The notes: generated by a model not told the origin, from the letters alone. A stretch of 64,000 nucleotides of DNA from Phalacrocorax aristotelis (GCF_949628215.1 NW_027441375.1:248001-312000); one strand, 5' to 3'. Positions 1 to 9,017 are shown, counted from the stretch's first letter. Translations and numbers: made by a program.

Positions 1-432
1 CATGCTTCTGTCAGAAAAGGATGACAAAATGCGGTTTCGCTTAGCGGACTGAGAAAACTAGCCAAGACTGCCAAGAGTAAGAGCCGAGAAGCTAAAAGGT
101 AATTCCGGCAGGGGGAGATCGCGACCACCGACTCACAGACCACCACCGACCCAAGTAACAGAAGAGAACAACGGAAGAGGACAACCGAGCCTGCGCAGCA
201 ATTTACATACGGAACGAGCAAGTTTGTACCAATCAGCAGACAGGACAATAATGAATATGTATGAATACGTAAAACATTGATCTACAAATTGTACGGGAAA
301 GGTGCGTGAGGTACGCACGCCAGGAGGAGCGATCCCCCGTGCATTCGGCGCCGCGAATAAAGAATGCCTGCTCTTTAATACTAAATTGGTGTTGAGGAGT
401 CGTTTCCGATTTTAACGCGTTTTTCGGTAACA
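1..432 (+). mobile_element. LTR, 3' portion (cut by window start)
   Basis: This matches LTR positions 136 to the end of the 3' LTR at 9669-10235, including absence of the 11-bp segment found only in the 5' LTRs. AATAAA lies at 356-361 and the LTR ends GGTAACA. It is followed by CAGG and the same purine-rich sequence that follows the complete provirus, so it is probably the 3' LTR of a further duplicate lying left of the window, or a solo LTR. Confidence 0.9.
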
Positions 433-960
433 CAGGGAGTCAGATCAAGAGAGCCAGAGAACAACAAAACACCGACAGGCTACAGGACAGAGCAGGAGGA
501 AAAAAAAAAAAAAACGGAGCCAGAGCCAGGCAGAGAGAGGCGGAGAAAGAAAAAGGAGCCACAGGCTACAGGACAGAGAGAGGGAGGACTGAAAAGACGG
601 GGAGGCAGGGAGACACTCAGAGCGAGATGGAGAAAGAAGGTGCGGGGGGGGGGGGGGGGCGCAAAAAAAAAAAAGTAAATTTTGCAGCAGGTAAGGAAAG
701 AGAGGGGGCCGGGGGAGAGACAGGGAGGGCCCAGGACGCACAAGAGAGGCAACGGGGCCCCAGTGGCCCAGGACTCACCGCGACTCTCGCTCTCAGCGCT
801 GCTGGCACAATTTAGCCATTCAGATGCTTCTTTCCCCTCCTCTCCTCCCTGCCTCTTCTGCAGCTCCAGACTCTAGGCCGTCCTCCACCTGAAGAGAATA
901 CGTGGGTGTCTTACCGCTCTTACCAGATGAGGCTTCCTAGGCACGTAGCCTAGCTCGCTC
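433..960. repeat. Purine-rich repeat plus flank shared by blocks A and B (first of four copies)
   Basis: The first 330 bases are purine-rich, with recurring GGCTACAGGACAGAG words and a run of 16 G (644-659) followed by 12 A. From about 760 the sequence is balanced. On the minus strand it has an acceptor-like TTCTCTTCAG ending at 889 and a donor-like GTGAGT at 773-778, which would bound a 110-base candidate exon at 779-888. The same stretch recurs at 10236-10760, 47572-48080 and 57447-57965. The G run is 16, 15, 8 and 19 long in the four copies. No protein was recognised. Confidence 0.85.
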
Positions 961-1564
961 GTGCACTACACGCCCGTACCCAACTCCGGGTTACGCGTAC
1001 AGACCCTACGGTGCACGTTGGTGGCCTGGCCCGCTGCGGGCTATGAAGGGGGATCCTTCCTCCCCCACCTGCATGGACAGGCTCTCTCTTGCCTGCGGCA
1101 GGAAGGCAGCTGGCAGCCAGAGCACCTTCAGTTTCTTCTTCTTTACCTTTCGTTGGCGTCTCCAGCTTCAGCCGAGGCAGCTCCTGTCCGCAGCCGGGAA
1201 GGGCTTTGTCTATCCCTTTTCGGCCCTGCGCTGCGAGGACGGCGAGGACGGGCAGAGAGAAGCCACGCGAGCCTGAGACGGCCGCAGGCAACGGCATCCC
1301 CGGGGGAAGGACAGACAACCACGTCCTCAGCACGGTCTCTGGGAGAGGGAAAGAAGAAACAGCGACCGTCATTACCGTCGATCGACCCTGGCCAAAGCCT
1401 CTCCTTCCGCAGGGGCTTCTGGACACACCGCTCCCTCCCCACGCTACTGCTAAGGGCCCCTGCGCCAAGGGGGAATCCAGTGCGCTTGAGGGACGGCTTG
1501 CTGCCTTCACGACAGGGCCTGGGGGCAGCCTAAGGCTATGCAGCACGCTTATGGGGAGGTGCCG
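961..1564. other. Block A-specific GC-rich stretch, no recognised gene
   Basis: This segment is in block A and its copy (about 48090-48694) but absent from block B, which jumps straight from the shared repeat to the sequence at 1565. A 198-codon minus-strand frame (950-1546) is open in both copies, but the copies are nearly identical, so this is not evidence of selection. The only structured signal is the candidate exon described separately. Confidence 0.6.
1147..1338 (-). other. Candidate internal exon (192 nt), unidentified
   Basis: On the minus strand a long pyrimidine tract ending TTTCCCTCTCCCAG directly precedes the segment, and GTAAAG follows it (intron bases 1141-1146). These are good acceptor and donor matches. 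Two of three frames stay open across the exon, one of them within a longer open stretch. The peptides are GC-driven and I do not recognise a family. The same exon is at 48277-48468. It could be part of a non-coding RNA or chance signals in GC-rich DNA. Confidence 0.25.
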
Positions 1565-1868
1565 GAGCTGGGGGCAGGCGCACGGGGCAAGGGGGGCCAG
1601 GGGAGGCTGAGCGGGACCTCCGGTGGGCCGGGGAGGCGGCCATCATCTGCGCCCTGGGCACAGGGAAAAGGTCATCGTCCTCCTCCTTTCCCTCTTCCCT
1701 TCTGTCAGCTCCCGGGGAACTCACCGCTTCTCGGGAAGCGGCCGCACCCGCAAGCCCCCAGAAATCAACACGAATCCAACCCCAAAAATACACCTCGCGT
1801 ACCGTACGCGCCACGGCCGCCCGGCACCCGAGCGCCGGAAGACCGCGCCTCCCGCCACGCCCGGCGAA

Positions 1869-1877
1869 CCACGTGAC
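1869..1877. promoter_or_regulatory. E-box (USF/CLEAR-type CACGTGAC)
   Basis: CACGTGAC lies 25 bases before the first ZNF143-type motif. The motif match is exact; function is inferred from context. The duplicate is at 48999-49007. Confidence 0.4.
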
Positions 1878-1901
1878 AGGGCCGGCAGCCACTGCGCCAG
1901 G

Positions 1902-1928
1902 AATACAGCTCCCGGCATGCTCTGCGGC
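1902..1928 (+). promoter_or_regulatory. ZNF143/Staf-type binding motif, copy 1
   Basis: AATACAGCTCCCGGCATGC followed by TCTGCGGC fits the long ZNF143 (SBS) consensus of ACTACA, a TCCC core, GCATGC and TGCG. Only the first bases differ from the best match. It is repeated 55 bases downstream. Confidence 0.7.
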
Positions 1929-1956
1929 ACAACCCGGCCGCCCGGCAGCCGCAAGG

Positions 1957-1983
1957 ACTACAGCTCCCGGCATGCTCTGCGGC
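1957..1983 (+). promoter_or_regulatory. ZNF143/Staf-type binding motif, copy 2
   Basis: ACTACAGCTCCCGGCATGC followed by TCTGCGGC is a near-consensus long ZNF143 site. With copy 1 it forms a 55-bp tandem duplication. ZNF143 sites of this form usually sit close to transcription starts of vertebrate housekeeping or small nuclear RNA genes. Confidence 0.75.
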
Positions 1984-2065
1984 ACAACCCGGCCGCCCGG
2001 CGGCCGGTTTGATGCGGAGCCACCCAGCATCCCTGCGAGCACAGCTGCAGGCGCAACAGCAGTTA

Positions 2066-2440
2066 CGCAGCCACAACTAGGCACTAAACAAAGGCTTTCC
2101 AACACTGGAGGTCTAGAACAGGTAGACATTAGCACAGAAGCACAAGGGGCTCCGTCACCCTGCACAAATCTCCCCGTGCCTACACACGCACACGTTCAGA
2201 AGTTAGTTATCAGAAAACGCCCGACTCAGCCATTTGCCACAGTCACGAGACTCACGACATGATAACACGACATGACACAAGAGGTGGGCTCAGAGTTTTA
2301 AGGCAAGAAATACCTCCCACGCCCCCCACCCGAGATCTTTCAGGGTCCACACCTGCCATCGCCCCGCACCAAACCTACCCGGCCAAAGGCTTTCAGGTGG
2401 CCCGAAACACTGTACACAGAAAATAACCAGGGACAGACCT
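2066..2440. other. Non-CpG sequence shared by A and B, no gene seen
   Basis: The same sequence occurs at about 15855-16215, 49196-49565 and 63075-63445, and joins the CpG island to the upstream part. Short minus-strand frames cross it but end in different places in A and B. No coding or RNA signature was found. Confidence 0.5.
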
Positions 2441-3250
2441 GCATTGTTCGGAAGCGAACGATGCCCGACCGGGGCTCCTCTGCGGGGCACGGAGCCCCCC
2501 GGCCCCGCCCGGAGACACACACCCGCCCCCCGCTGCCCGAACTCACCCACCAGCGCTCTCCGGACCCCGGACACGGCCGCGCTGTTCTCTCAGGCGGCTG
2601 CCGCAGGCGAGGCTCGGGCACCGCCAGGCCTCCAGGCGTCCCGAGGGGCTGCCGGCCACCGCAGGGGATGGCTGCCGGCGGCCGGACCGCCGCGGCGCTC
2701 CCCGCCCAGCTCCGAGCAGGCTCCGCCGGCCGCGGGCTTCCCACGCCGGGCCGCAGAGGGGCCCCGGCACCGCACAGGGACGCCTCGCGACCCGGCCGCC
2801 ACACGCACCGGCCCTTCGGCCTCCACACGCACCGCTCCCGCCCCCGCTCCGACGCGCACGCGCCACCGGAAGCCCGAGCCCCGCGGGGCGGCCCTTAAAG
2901 GGCGGCCGGAAGGAACGGCCCCCACCGGCCCCGCCCCCGCGCCCAGCCGGTGAGCGCCAGCGCCCCCTGCTGGCCGGGCCGCGCTCAGCTCGCGAGGGCG
3001 CCGAGGGCCGGGCGGGGCGGGACGCGCCGGCTCGGGGCCAGCGCCTTCTCGGGGCGAGCGGGAAACCCCTGCGGGCCCCGGTCACGGCCGGGCACAGCCG
3101 CGCGCCCTCCGAGAGCTGCTGAACGGGGCTGCCGCTCGTGACACATACCGAGCCGTCTGCGACGGGAGCGGGCAGAGGAGGAAGGGGCCGGCGGCCGCGG
3201 GGCCTGGCCCCAGGCGGGGGGGGGGGGCTGGGGCCCGGGGGGCCGCCCCC
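2441..3250. promoter_or_regulatory. CpG island of block A with bidirectional donor signals
   Basis: Very GC- and CpG-rich. On the minus strand a donor-like GG|GTGAGT reads out towards lower coordinates near 2542. On the plus strand CCCAGCCG|GTGAGC (near 2950) is a strong donor. A plus-strand ATG at about 2668 in a good context opens a frame towards that donor. A short indel near 2855, relative to B and to the right-hand copy of A, shifts this frame, so coding is doubtful. An ETS-like CCGGAAG is present. It ends in a G run at 3219-3232. Confidence 0.65.
2957..2973 (-). promoter_or_regulatory. CTCF-type motif
   Basis: CCAGCGCCCCCTGCTGG; read on the minus strand it is CCAGCAGGGGGCGCTGG, an excellent match to the core CTCF motif. 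The same site in the same orientation is at 16780-16796 and 50092-50108. Confidence 0.65.
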
Positions 3251-3255
3251 CTACT

Positions 3256-3329
3256 CACAGTTCCCTCACAGTTCCCTCACAGTTCCCTCACAGTTCCCTC
3301 ACAGTTCCCTCACAGTTCCCTCACAGTTC
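3256..3329. repeat. Short 11-bp tandem array (CACAGTTCCCT), about 7 copies
   Basis: Perfect or near-perfect copies of CACAGTTCCCT begin exactly where blocks A and B diverge. The unit resembles the CAGTTCCCTCC half-unit of the large satellite. The next bases (about 3330-3395) read in the opposite sense and include GAGGCACTGGGAAAGAAG, also found inside the inverted islands of the satellite. Confidence 0.9.
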
Positions 3330-3395
3330 ATCCCATGGACGGAACCGGGACCTACTGTGAGGCACTGGGAAAGAAGTGGGAGGAAGCCGGGACAG

Positions 3396-3445
3396 ACCAA
3401 TATAGCCCAGTATGGACTAGACCAATATAGCCCAGTATGGACTGG
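3396..3445. repeat. 25-bp tandem repeat, 2 copies
   Basis: Two adjacent copies of a unit starting ACCAATATAGCCCAG and ending GGACTAG/GG. The right-hand block has three copies (50553-50627), so the copy number changed after the block duplicated. Confidence 0.9.
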
Positions 3446-4642
3446 AGGGAACTGCGAGGGAACCGCGAGAGAACCCCACAGAACAAACCATGGGGCACGA
3501 GAAGGCAGAGAATTAAGAATTAGGGACAGGGAGCCAGAAAAAAAAAAAGAAAAAAACCAAAGGGAGACAGAGAGCAAAAGGAATCGCAATGCGTACGGAG
3601 AGAAGAGAGAAACAATTCTAGCATAGGGTCACGGGGGAGCCAGGGACAGCAAGATGGAGAAAGGACAGAAGCTACAGGCTACAGGGCAGAGAGGGAAGAA
3701 TTAATGAATAGACACAGAGAGATGGGCAGAAAGAGATGGAGAAAGGCTAAAGATCACACGGCCTACAGGGAAGAGAGAAGAGAGGGAGGAATTTTAAAAA
3801 CAGGGGCAAGAAGCCAGAGAGAGGGAGAGAGAAGCAACAATAAAATGGGGACAAGCCACAGGGCAGCGAGGAGGGAATCAATGAATAAGAACACGAGACC
3901 AAAGAGAACACAATGTAGAATGGAAAAAAGGAACAGCGGCCTACAGGGAAGGAGGAATTAAAGATCAGGGACTGGGAGGCAGACAGAGACACATGAAGAA
4001 ACAAGTGAAAAAAAAGAAAAAAAACAAACCAACAGCAATGGGCTACAAAGACAGAGAGGGAGGAAATGAGGAAATAAAACATCGCAGCAAGGAGCTGGAC
4101 AGAGAGAGATGAGGACAAACAAATAGCACGGGTCCACGTGACAGAGAACGTGGAATTAGAACACAGAGAGAGGGAGCCGGACAGAGAGAGAGGCCGAGAG
4201 AAACATCTAGACAGGCTACAGCGGGCAGAGGCAGGAATTAAAACCTAGGGACAGGGAGCTGGACAGAGAGAGATGGAGGTCACAGGGAACAGCGGTGGCT
4301 GCAGGAAGAACAGGAATTCATGAATAGGGAAAGGGAGCTGGACAGAGAAGAACTCAGAAAGGCAAGAACAGTAGCAGGGTACAGAGCAGAGAAGACAAAT
4401 TAAAAAGCACGGGGGGAGCGTTGAGGCAGACAGAGAGAGATTAAGAAAAAAGTCACGGGCTACGTGGCAAAGCAGGAGGAATTCAGAAACGAGGATGGGA
4501 ACCAAGGGAGAGTGTGCTGGTGAAGGATAACGGGCATTAAAAGTGAGGGACGGGGAGCTGGGAAAAGCGAGGCAGAGAAAAACAGAATCACAGAGAGAAT
4601 CACACAAAGCCAAAAAAGAAGAAACTGAACAACAGGAACAGG
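3446..4642. repeat. Purine-rich degenerate minisatellite
   Basis: About 1.2 kb of strongly A/G-biased plus strand. It is built from degenerate copies of roughly 70-90 bp with recurring words: GGCTACAGGGCAGAGAGGGA, GGAATTAA, GGGACAGGGAGC and CAGAGAGAGATGGAG. Minus-strand frames are only pyrimidine-rich shadows. The ERV is inserted at its right end and the array resumes after the ERV, so the ancestral array was continuous. Confidence 0.8.
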
Positions 4643-5220
4643 TGTAACCAAAGCGATGAAATCAACCAACCAGAGACGGTGTTCCATTACGGGAACATGG
4701 AGCGTACCAATCAGCGCACCTGTCGATCTGCATTTTAGTGCCTAGGCGATCGTTAATGTCAGCAGAACAACAGACAACATGCTTCTGTCAGAAAAGGATG
4801 ACAAAACGCGGTTTCGCTTAGCGGACTGAGAAAACTAGCCAAGACTGCCAAGAGTAAGAGCCGAGAAGCTAAAAGGTAATTCCGGCAGGGGGAGATCGCG
4901 ACCACCGACTCACAGACCACCACCGACCCAAGTAACACCACCTACTCAGAAGAGAACAACGGAAGAGGACAACCGAGCCTGCGCAGTGATTGACATACGG
5001 AACGAGCAAGTTTGTACCCATCGCTAGACAAGACAATAATGACTATGTATGAGTATGTAAAATTTTCATCTACAAATTGTACAGGAAAGGTGCGTGAGGT
5101 ACGCACGCCAGGAGGAGCGATCCCCCGTGCATCCGGCACCGTGAATATAGAATGCCTGCTCTTTAATACTAAATTGGTGTTGAGGAGTCGTTTCCGATTT
5201 TAACGCGTTTTTCGGTAACA
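4643..5220 (+). mobile_element. 5' LTR of ERV copy 1 (578 bp)
   Basis: It runs from TGTAACC to GGTAACA. Compared by hand with the 3' LTR it has about 22 substitutions and one 11-bp extra segment (near 4937). Most substitutions cluster within about 120 bp around 4985-5150. The poly(A) signal position reads AATATA (5144-5149) instead of AATAAA. Confidence 0.95.
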
Positions 5221-5224
5221 GTTT

Positions 5225-5242
5225 TGGCACCCCAGGTGGGAA
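5225..5242 (+). other. Primer-binding-site-like sequence
   Basis: Four bases after the 5' LTR, TGGCACCCCAGGTGGGAA starts with the TGG expected of a primer-binding site. I cannot assign the tRNA with confidence. Confidence 0.6.
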
Positions 5243-5673
5243 CCTGCTTTTGAATCTCGACGGATCCGTGGGATCGTGGGACCTGCAGCCGGCCCCGAGG
5301 AATTCTCCGGGAGAGCTTCCGATCCCCGGGCCAGAGAATTCTGAGCAAGATCCCCTGGATTGAGGTAAACAAGGCATTCTTTGAAGAAGAAACTTAGGTA
5401 GAATAATACGTGGGGTTAGTTTCCCACATAGGATAGGATAGCGGGTTTGAGTCCCACAGGCCTGCCCGTAAGGCGCGGCGAAAGCCACGCAGGGTCGGGG
5501 CCAAGAGGTGCCTCGGTTGGTAAGTCTCTGCTAGGCGAAAGCCTGTGGAGCGGGACCCGAGGGTAGGGGAGTCTTCAACAGGGGGTTGAAGTCTCCAGGG
5601 ATATCTAGCAGGGGGCTACAGATCCCAGTGGCAGATTTCCAGTGAGACCTCTAACGGGGGTTGGAGTCCCTCT
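5243..5673 (+). other. Retroviral leader (5' untranslated region) with stem-loop-forming repeats
   Basis: Non-coding leader between the primer-binding site and gag. From about 5560 to 5670 there are successive imperfect inverted repeats around GGGG loops, for example GAGTCTTCAAC...GTTGAAGTCTC. Retroviral packaging signals are often built this way; that role is inference. Confidence 0.5.
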
Positions 5674-5713
5674 GACTAGTAGTTGTGATAGTGCACTATC
5701 ACAACTACTAGTC
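5674..5713. repeat. 40-bp perfect palindrome in gag leader
   Basis: Two 20-base arms with no spacer, centred on GTGCAC at 5691-5696. The arms are exact reverse complements. It lies immediately before the recognisable gag matrix frame. In the second ERV copy (52854-52893) one base differs, so the palindrome is imperfect there. Confidence 0.95.
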
Positions 5714-6135
5714 GACTGGGAGACGGGAGCATTACTGAGTAGGAAACCTATCCCACAGAGAACACCTTTGCGATGTATTTTGAAGCACTGGAAAGACGTC
5801 GGGGGCGGTGACCCACTAACTCGGAAACCATTAATTGAATATTGCAATCATTGGTGGCCAACGTATCAATTGGAAGGTGGGCACAAATGGCCAGAACACG
5901 AGACATTGCAATATCGTACCATCTTGCAATTAATGTTGTTTTGTAAAAAGGGAAGGCAAACGGGAAGAAGTGGCATATGTTGATTTGTTCTTTACACCGT
6001 GGAATCATCCCGAGCAGCAGAAACAGCGTGAGGTATGTCCACAAGATTCTACGGCAATGTTTCTGAAAAGAGGAAAACGTGGTGAGAACTTGAAAGAGTG
6101 TTGCTCTACTTGTGATACTGGATACTTCGCTTGAT
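5714..6135 (+). pseudogene. gag: gag matrix remnant (frameshifted)
   Basis: A frame open from 5642 to 5983 contains HWKDVGG, YCNHWWPTYQLEGG and a KWPEHETLQY stretch, a tryptophan-proline-rich pattern I associate with class I/gamma-like matrix proteins. Near 5960 the similarity moves to another frame (EVAYVDLFF, then NHPEQ), which ends in a stop near 6135. The natural start is unclear because the palindrome and its flank replace the expected N-terminus. It cannot be translated as one protein. The duplicate has the same break. Confidence 0.85.
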
Positions 6136-6572
6136 GAAACTGACAAGAAAATAGTATGGAATACAGCCAGAAGGCAGGTGCAGGGAGCACATGCTAACGG
6201 GAATTTACAGAGAACAATGAATAAGAATTTTCCATCTACAAATCCCGAGTGGGACCCTAATCAGCCAGGACCCAGGGGAATGTTGACTAGATGTCAGAGA
6301 GAGATTTTATTTGGAGTAAGACAAGCAATGCCAAAAGCAATAAATTGGTCAAAATTTATGAAGTGAGACAAGAATTAAGTGAGTCCCCTTCAGCCTTTAT
6401 GGAAAGACTGAAGGTGACCACCAGAAAATATACTCATTTGAACCCAGAAAAACCAGAAAAAGCAATTCAGCTGGTCTCTATATTCATAAGACAATCAGCC
6501 CCAGATGGGGGCGGGGGGAGAGAAAACAACCTTCAGAAACTAGAACAACCTGAATCCAGAGATCTGGGTTAA
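6112..6572 (+). pseudogene. gag: gag capsid remnant (frameshifted)
   Basis: Two overlapping frames (6112-6366 and 6291-6572) share the capsid similarity. The first has PGPRGMLTRCQREI; the second has ESPSAFMERL (about 6381-6410), a gamma-type major-homology-region-like motif, and RQSAPD. The switch is near 6350. After ESRDLG the frame stops, and no CCHC zinc-knuckle (nucleocapsid) sequence follows before protease. Nucleocapsid is therefore missing or unrecognisable. Confidence 0.85.
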
Positions 6573-6619
6573 ATGCTTGAAGTAGCTTGGCATGAAGGAG
6601 ACCAGGGGAATCAACCCTA

Positions 6620-6790
6620 GCTGAACACCTGGTTACACTGAAGCTACGGAATGAAGAAATAGAATTTTTGGTAGATACGGGAGCCACTTATTTGGTATTG
6701 AATACACGTGAAGAGAAATTTGATCATAAATCAGTAGATGTTGCTAGCGCAACAGGGCAAAGAAAAATTAGCCCCTCTCAGAGCCATTAA
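6620..6790 (+). pseudogene. pro: Aspartic protease remnant
   Basis: The active-site motif VDTGAT is encoded at 6671-6688, with YLVLN following. The frame is closed by a stop soon after (near 6787), and later sequence shows only short pieces. Only about 100 bases separate it from the capsid end, far less than a normal gag-pro junction. Confidence 0.8.
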
Positions 6791-7049
6791 AGTTTAAATT
6801 GGAGAAGCAATGGGCAACTCACCAGTTTCTGCATATGCCTGAATGTCCACTGCCTCTGTTATGACGAGATCTATTAGGTCAATTAGATGCTCAAGTAACT
6901 TTTAAAGATGGAGAGATTAAATCACTAATACCAGAATCAAAAGCCACAGAGGCGAGAGCGTTTATGTTACAGGATTCCTCCAGGGAGGAACGGGTTCCCG
7001 AGGAAGTGGAAAACGTAGTAATTCCTTTGGTTTGAGCGAGCGGAGCTCC

Positions 7050-7700
7050 GGAGCGATCTAAGTGGGCAGAGCCGGTAAAAGTAACCTTAAAGCCTGGAGC
7101 CAAGCCCGTAAGACAAAAACAATACCCTATTAAGCGAGAGGCTCGAAAAGGATTACAGAAGTTAATTATAAAATTTTTCAGAATATGAGCTTTTAGTGGA
7201 ATGTGAATCAGAATATAGTACTCCTGTGTCGCCAGTAAAGAAATCTAGAGGCAAAGAGTATTAGCTAGTTCACGATTTAAGGGCTATAAATCAGGTGGTC
7301 CAAGATATACATCCGGTAGTAGCTAATCCATACACTTTACTGACCTCTTTTAAAGGAGGAGCATAAACGGTTTACTGTACTAGATTTGAAGGACGCCTTC
7401 TTTTGCATACCTCCAGGCATAAAAAGTCAAAGCCTATTTGCTTTGCAATGGGAAAGCCCCACCACAGAATGAAAGACACAGCTACCATGGACCGTACTTC
7501 CACAAGGATTTAAAAATAGTCCTACGATACTTGAGACTCAGCTGGCAAAAAAAAATTAGAGATATAGAAAAAACAGAACCCAGGGAGAGGCATCTTGTTA
7601 CAGAATGCGGATGACATTCTGATAGCGGCACAAAGTAAAGAAAAATGTTTTGAAATTTTTAAATTTTCTGGGCCAAGGAAGATGCGGAGTTTCCAGAAAC
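7050..7700 (+). pseudogene. pol: Reverse transcriptase polymerase-domain remnant
   Basis: Short segments in several frames give the RT blocks in order: KPVRQKQYPIK near 7105, VHDLRAINQVVQDIHP near 7267, VLDLKDAFF near 7378 (with the first catalytic aspartate), LPQGFKNSP near 7500, and NADDILIA at 7604-7627. The tyrosine normally heading the last catalytic box is asparagine here. Several stops and frameshifts interrupt the domain, for example after GKEY near 7262 and inside 7460-7475. The element cannot encode a working enzyme. The duplicate shares these breaks. Confidence 0.9.
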
Positions 7701-7989
7701 AAAACCCAAATAGGAAAAGAAGCAGCCATTTATTTAGGATTTGAAATATCTCAAAGACAAAGACAATTAGAAAGTGAAAAGAAAGAAACTATTTGTCAAA
7801 TTCCCGAACCTAGCAGCCCGAAGGAACTGAGAGCTTTTCTGAAAACAATGGAATAGCATCAGCTCTGGATTCTGAACTATAGACTGTATGTAAAACCATT
7901 ATTTGAGGCATTGAAAGACTCAAAAGGATAAATATTTAACCTGGACGCCCGGATGCCAAACGGCATTCAAAGAACTGAAAAGAGCCTCG

Positions 7990-8493
7990 ATGATGGCCCC
8001 TGCATTAGGCCTACCTGATTTCGCTAAACCTTTTCAGTTGTTTGTCCACGAAAGACAACATTTAGCCCTTGGAGTGCTGACACAGCGACTGGGAACCTGG
8101 AAGAGACCTGTGGGCTACTTCTCCAAACAACCTGACCACGCGAGTAAAAGATGGCCTAGGTGTTTACGGGCAGCAGCAACAACAGCGCTGCCGATCCGGG
8201 AAGCCCCAAAGTTAACAATGGGACAGAAGACGACAGTATATGTCCCGCACATAGCGGTGACTGTTTTAGAACAAAAGGGGGGTCGTTGGCTATCCCTTAG
8301 CAGAATGTTGAAATATCAAGTTGTTCTGTTAGAACAAGACGATGTGGAATCGAAGACTACTGCTATACTGAATCCTGCTATGTTTTTAACAGAAAACCTT
8401 ACGGACAATTTAGAACACGATCGCTTGCTAACTATTGAACAAGTCTATTCCAGCAGACCAGACCTGAGACACAAACCTCTGGGAAAATCCTGA
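7990..8493 (+). pseudogene. pol: RT connection-domain remnant (open for 167 codons)
   Basis: This is the longest open pol piece: APALGLPDFAKPFQLFV, ALGVLTQRLG, RPVGYFSKQ, then a KYQVVLL stretch and LNPA. The order and spacing fit the class I connection domain between polymerase and RNase H. It ends at a stop just before the RNase H start. The second copy (55170-55676) has three extra bases and a handful of mostly transition differences. Confidence 0.85.
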
Positions 8494-9017
8494 TCTGGAG
8501 TTGTTTACAGATGGAAGAAGCTCTGGGCGAGAAGAGAAGCGAATGGCCGGATATGCTGTCGTTATCGCCGCCGAGGGAATGGAGTCAGGGGTGCTGCCTG
8601 CAAACACCTCAGCACAGAAAGCAGCCAGAAGGACAAAGGATAAATATCTAGACTGATTCCAAACGTGCATTTGGTGTGATCCACGATCATGGAGCTATTG
8701 GGAAGGAGAAAGGACTGCCATCAGCCCAAGAATCATCAATACAGCATAAAGAAGAAATTCTCCAACTTCCGGAAGACGTGCAGAAACCAAAAGAAGTGGC
8801 GGTAAAGCGTTGCAAAGCTCATCAATTTGGCCAGACGGCTGTAAACATAAGCAAACGACTGACCGATAAAGCTGCAAAGAGGACTGCAGAGCAAGGTATC
8901 CTTGCACTAGTACCAGTAAAACAGATCAGAATTCCAAAGTTGAAACCGAGATATAATAAATTGGATGAGCAATTAGCAGAACAATTGGAAGCATCACAAA
9001 ACACAGAGAGATGGTAG
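8494..9017 (+). pseudogene. pol: RNase H remnant with 32-bp deletion
   Basis: LFTDGRSS (first catalytic Asp at 8510-8512) is followed by MAGYAVV, then a 32-bp deletion near 8624 relative to the right-hand provirus, then TDSKRAFGVIHDHG in another context after a stop. RCKAHQ and DKAAKRTAEQ, near the C-terminal end, are in the frame 8676-9017. The domain was already interrupted before the deletion, because the other copy also has a stop before TDSK. Confidence 0.85.

Larger units (their letters stand above)
1565..2065. promoter_or_regulatory. CpG-rich promoter-like segment of block A
   Basis: GC- and CpG-rich DNA with NotI-type GCGGCCGC, an inverted repeat CGCGTAC/GTACGCG (about 1796-1810), an E-box CCACGTGAC (1869-1877) and two ZNF143-type sites. 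The first 170 bases resemble block B at 10765-10930, with an acceptor-like pyrimidine tract on the minus strand in both. The middle (about 1735-2008), which holds the factor motifs, has no counterpart in B. This combination is typical of housekeeping or bidirectional promoters. The gene it would drive was not identified. Confidence 0.6.

Noticed and set aside
3747-4687. Minus-strand frames of 75-123 codons in the purine-rich repeat
   Set aside because: Serine/leucine/phenylalanine/cysteine-rich shadows of a pyrimidine strand, with no domain.
5415-5440. tRNA B-box-like GGTTTGAGTCC in the ERV leader
   Set aside because: One mismatch, no matching A-box at the right distance and no cloverleaf could be drawn.
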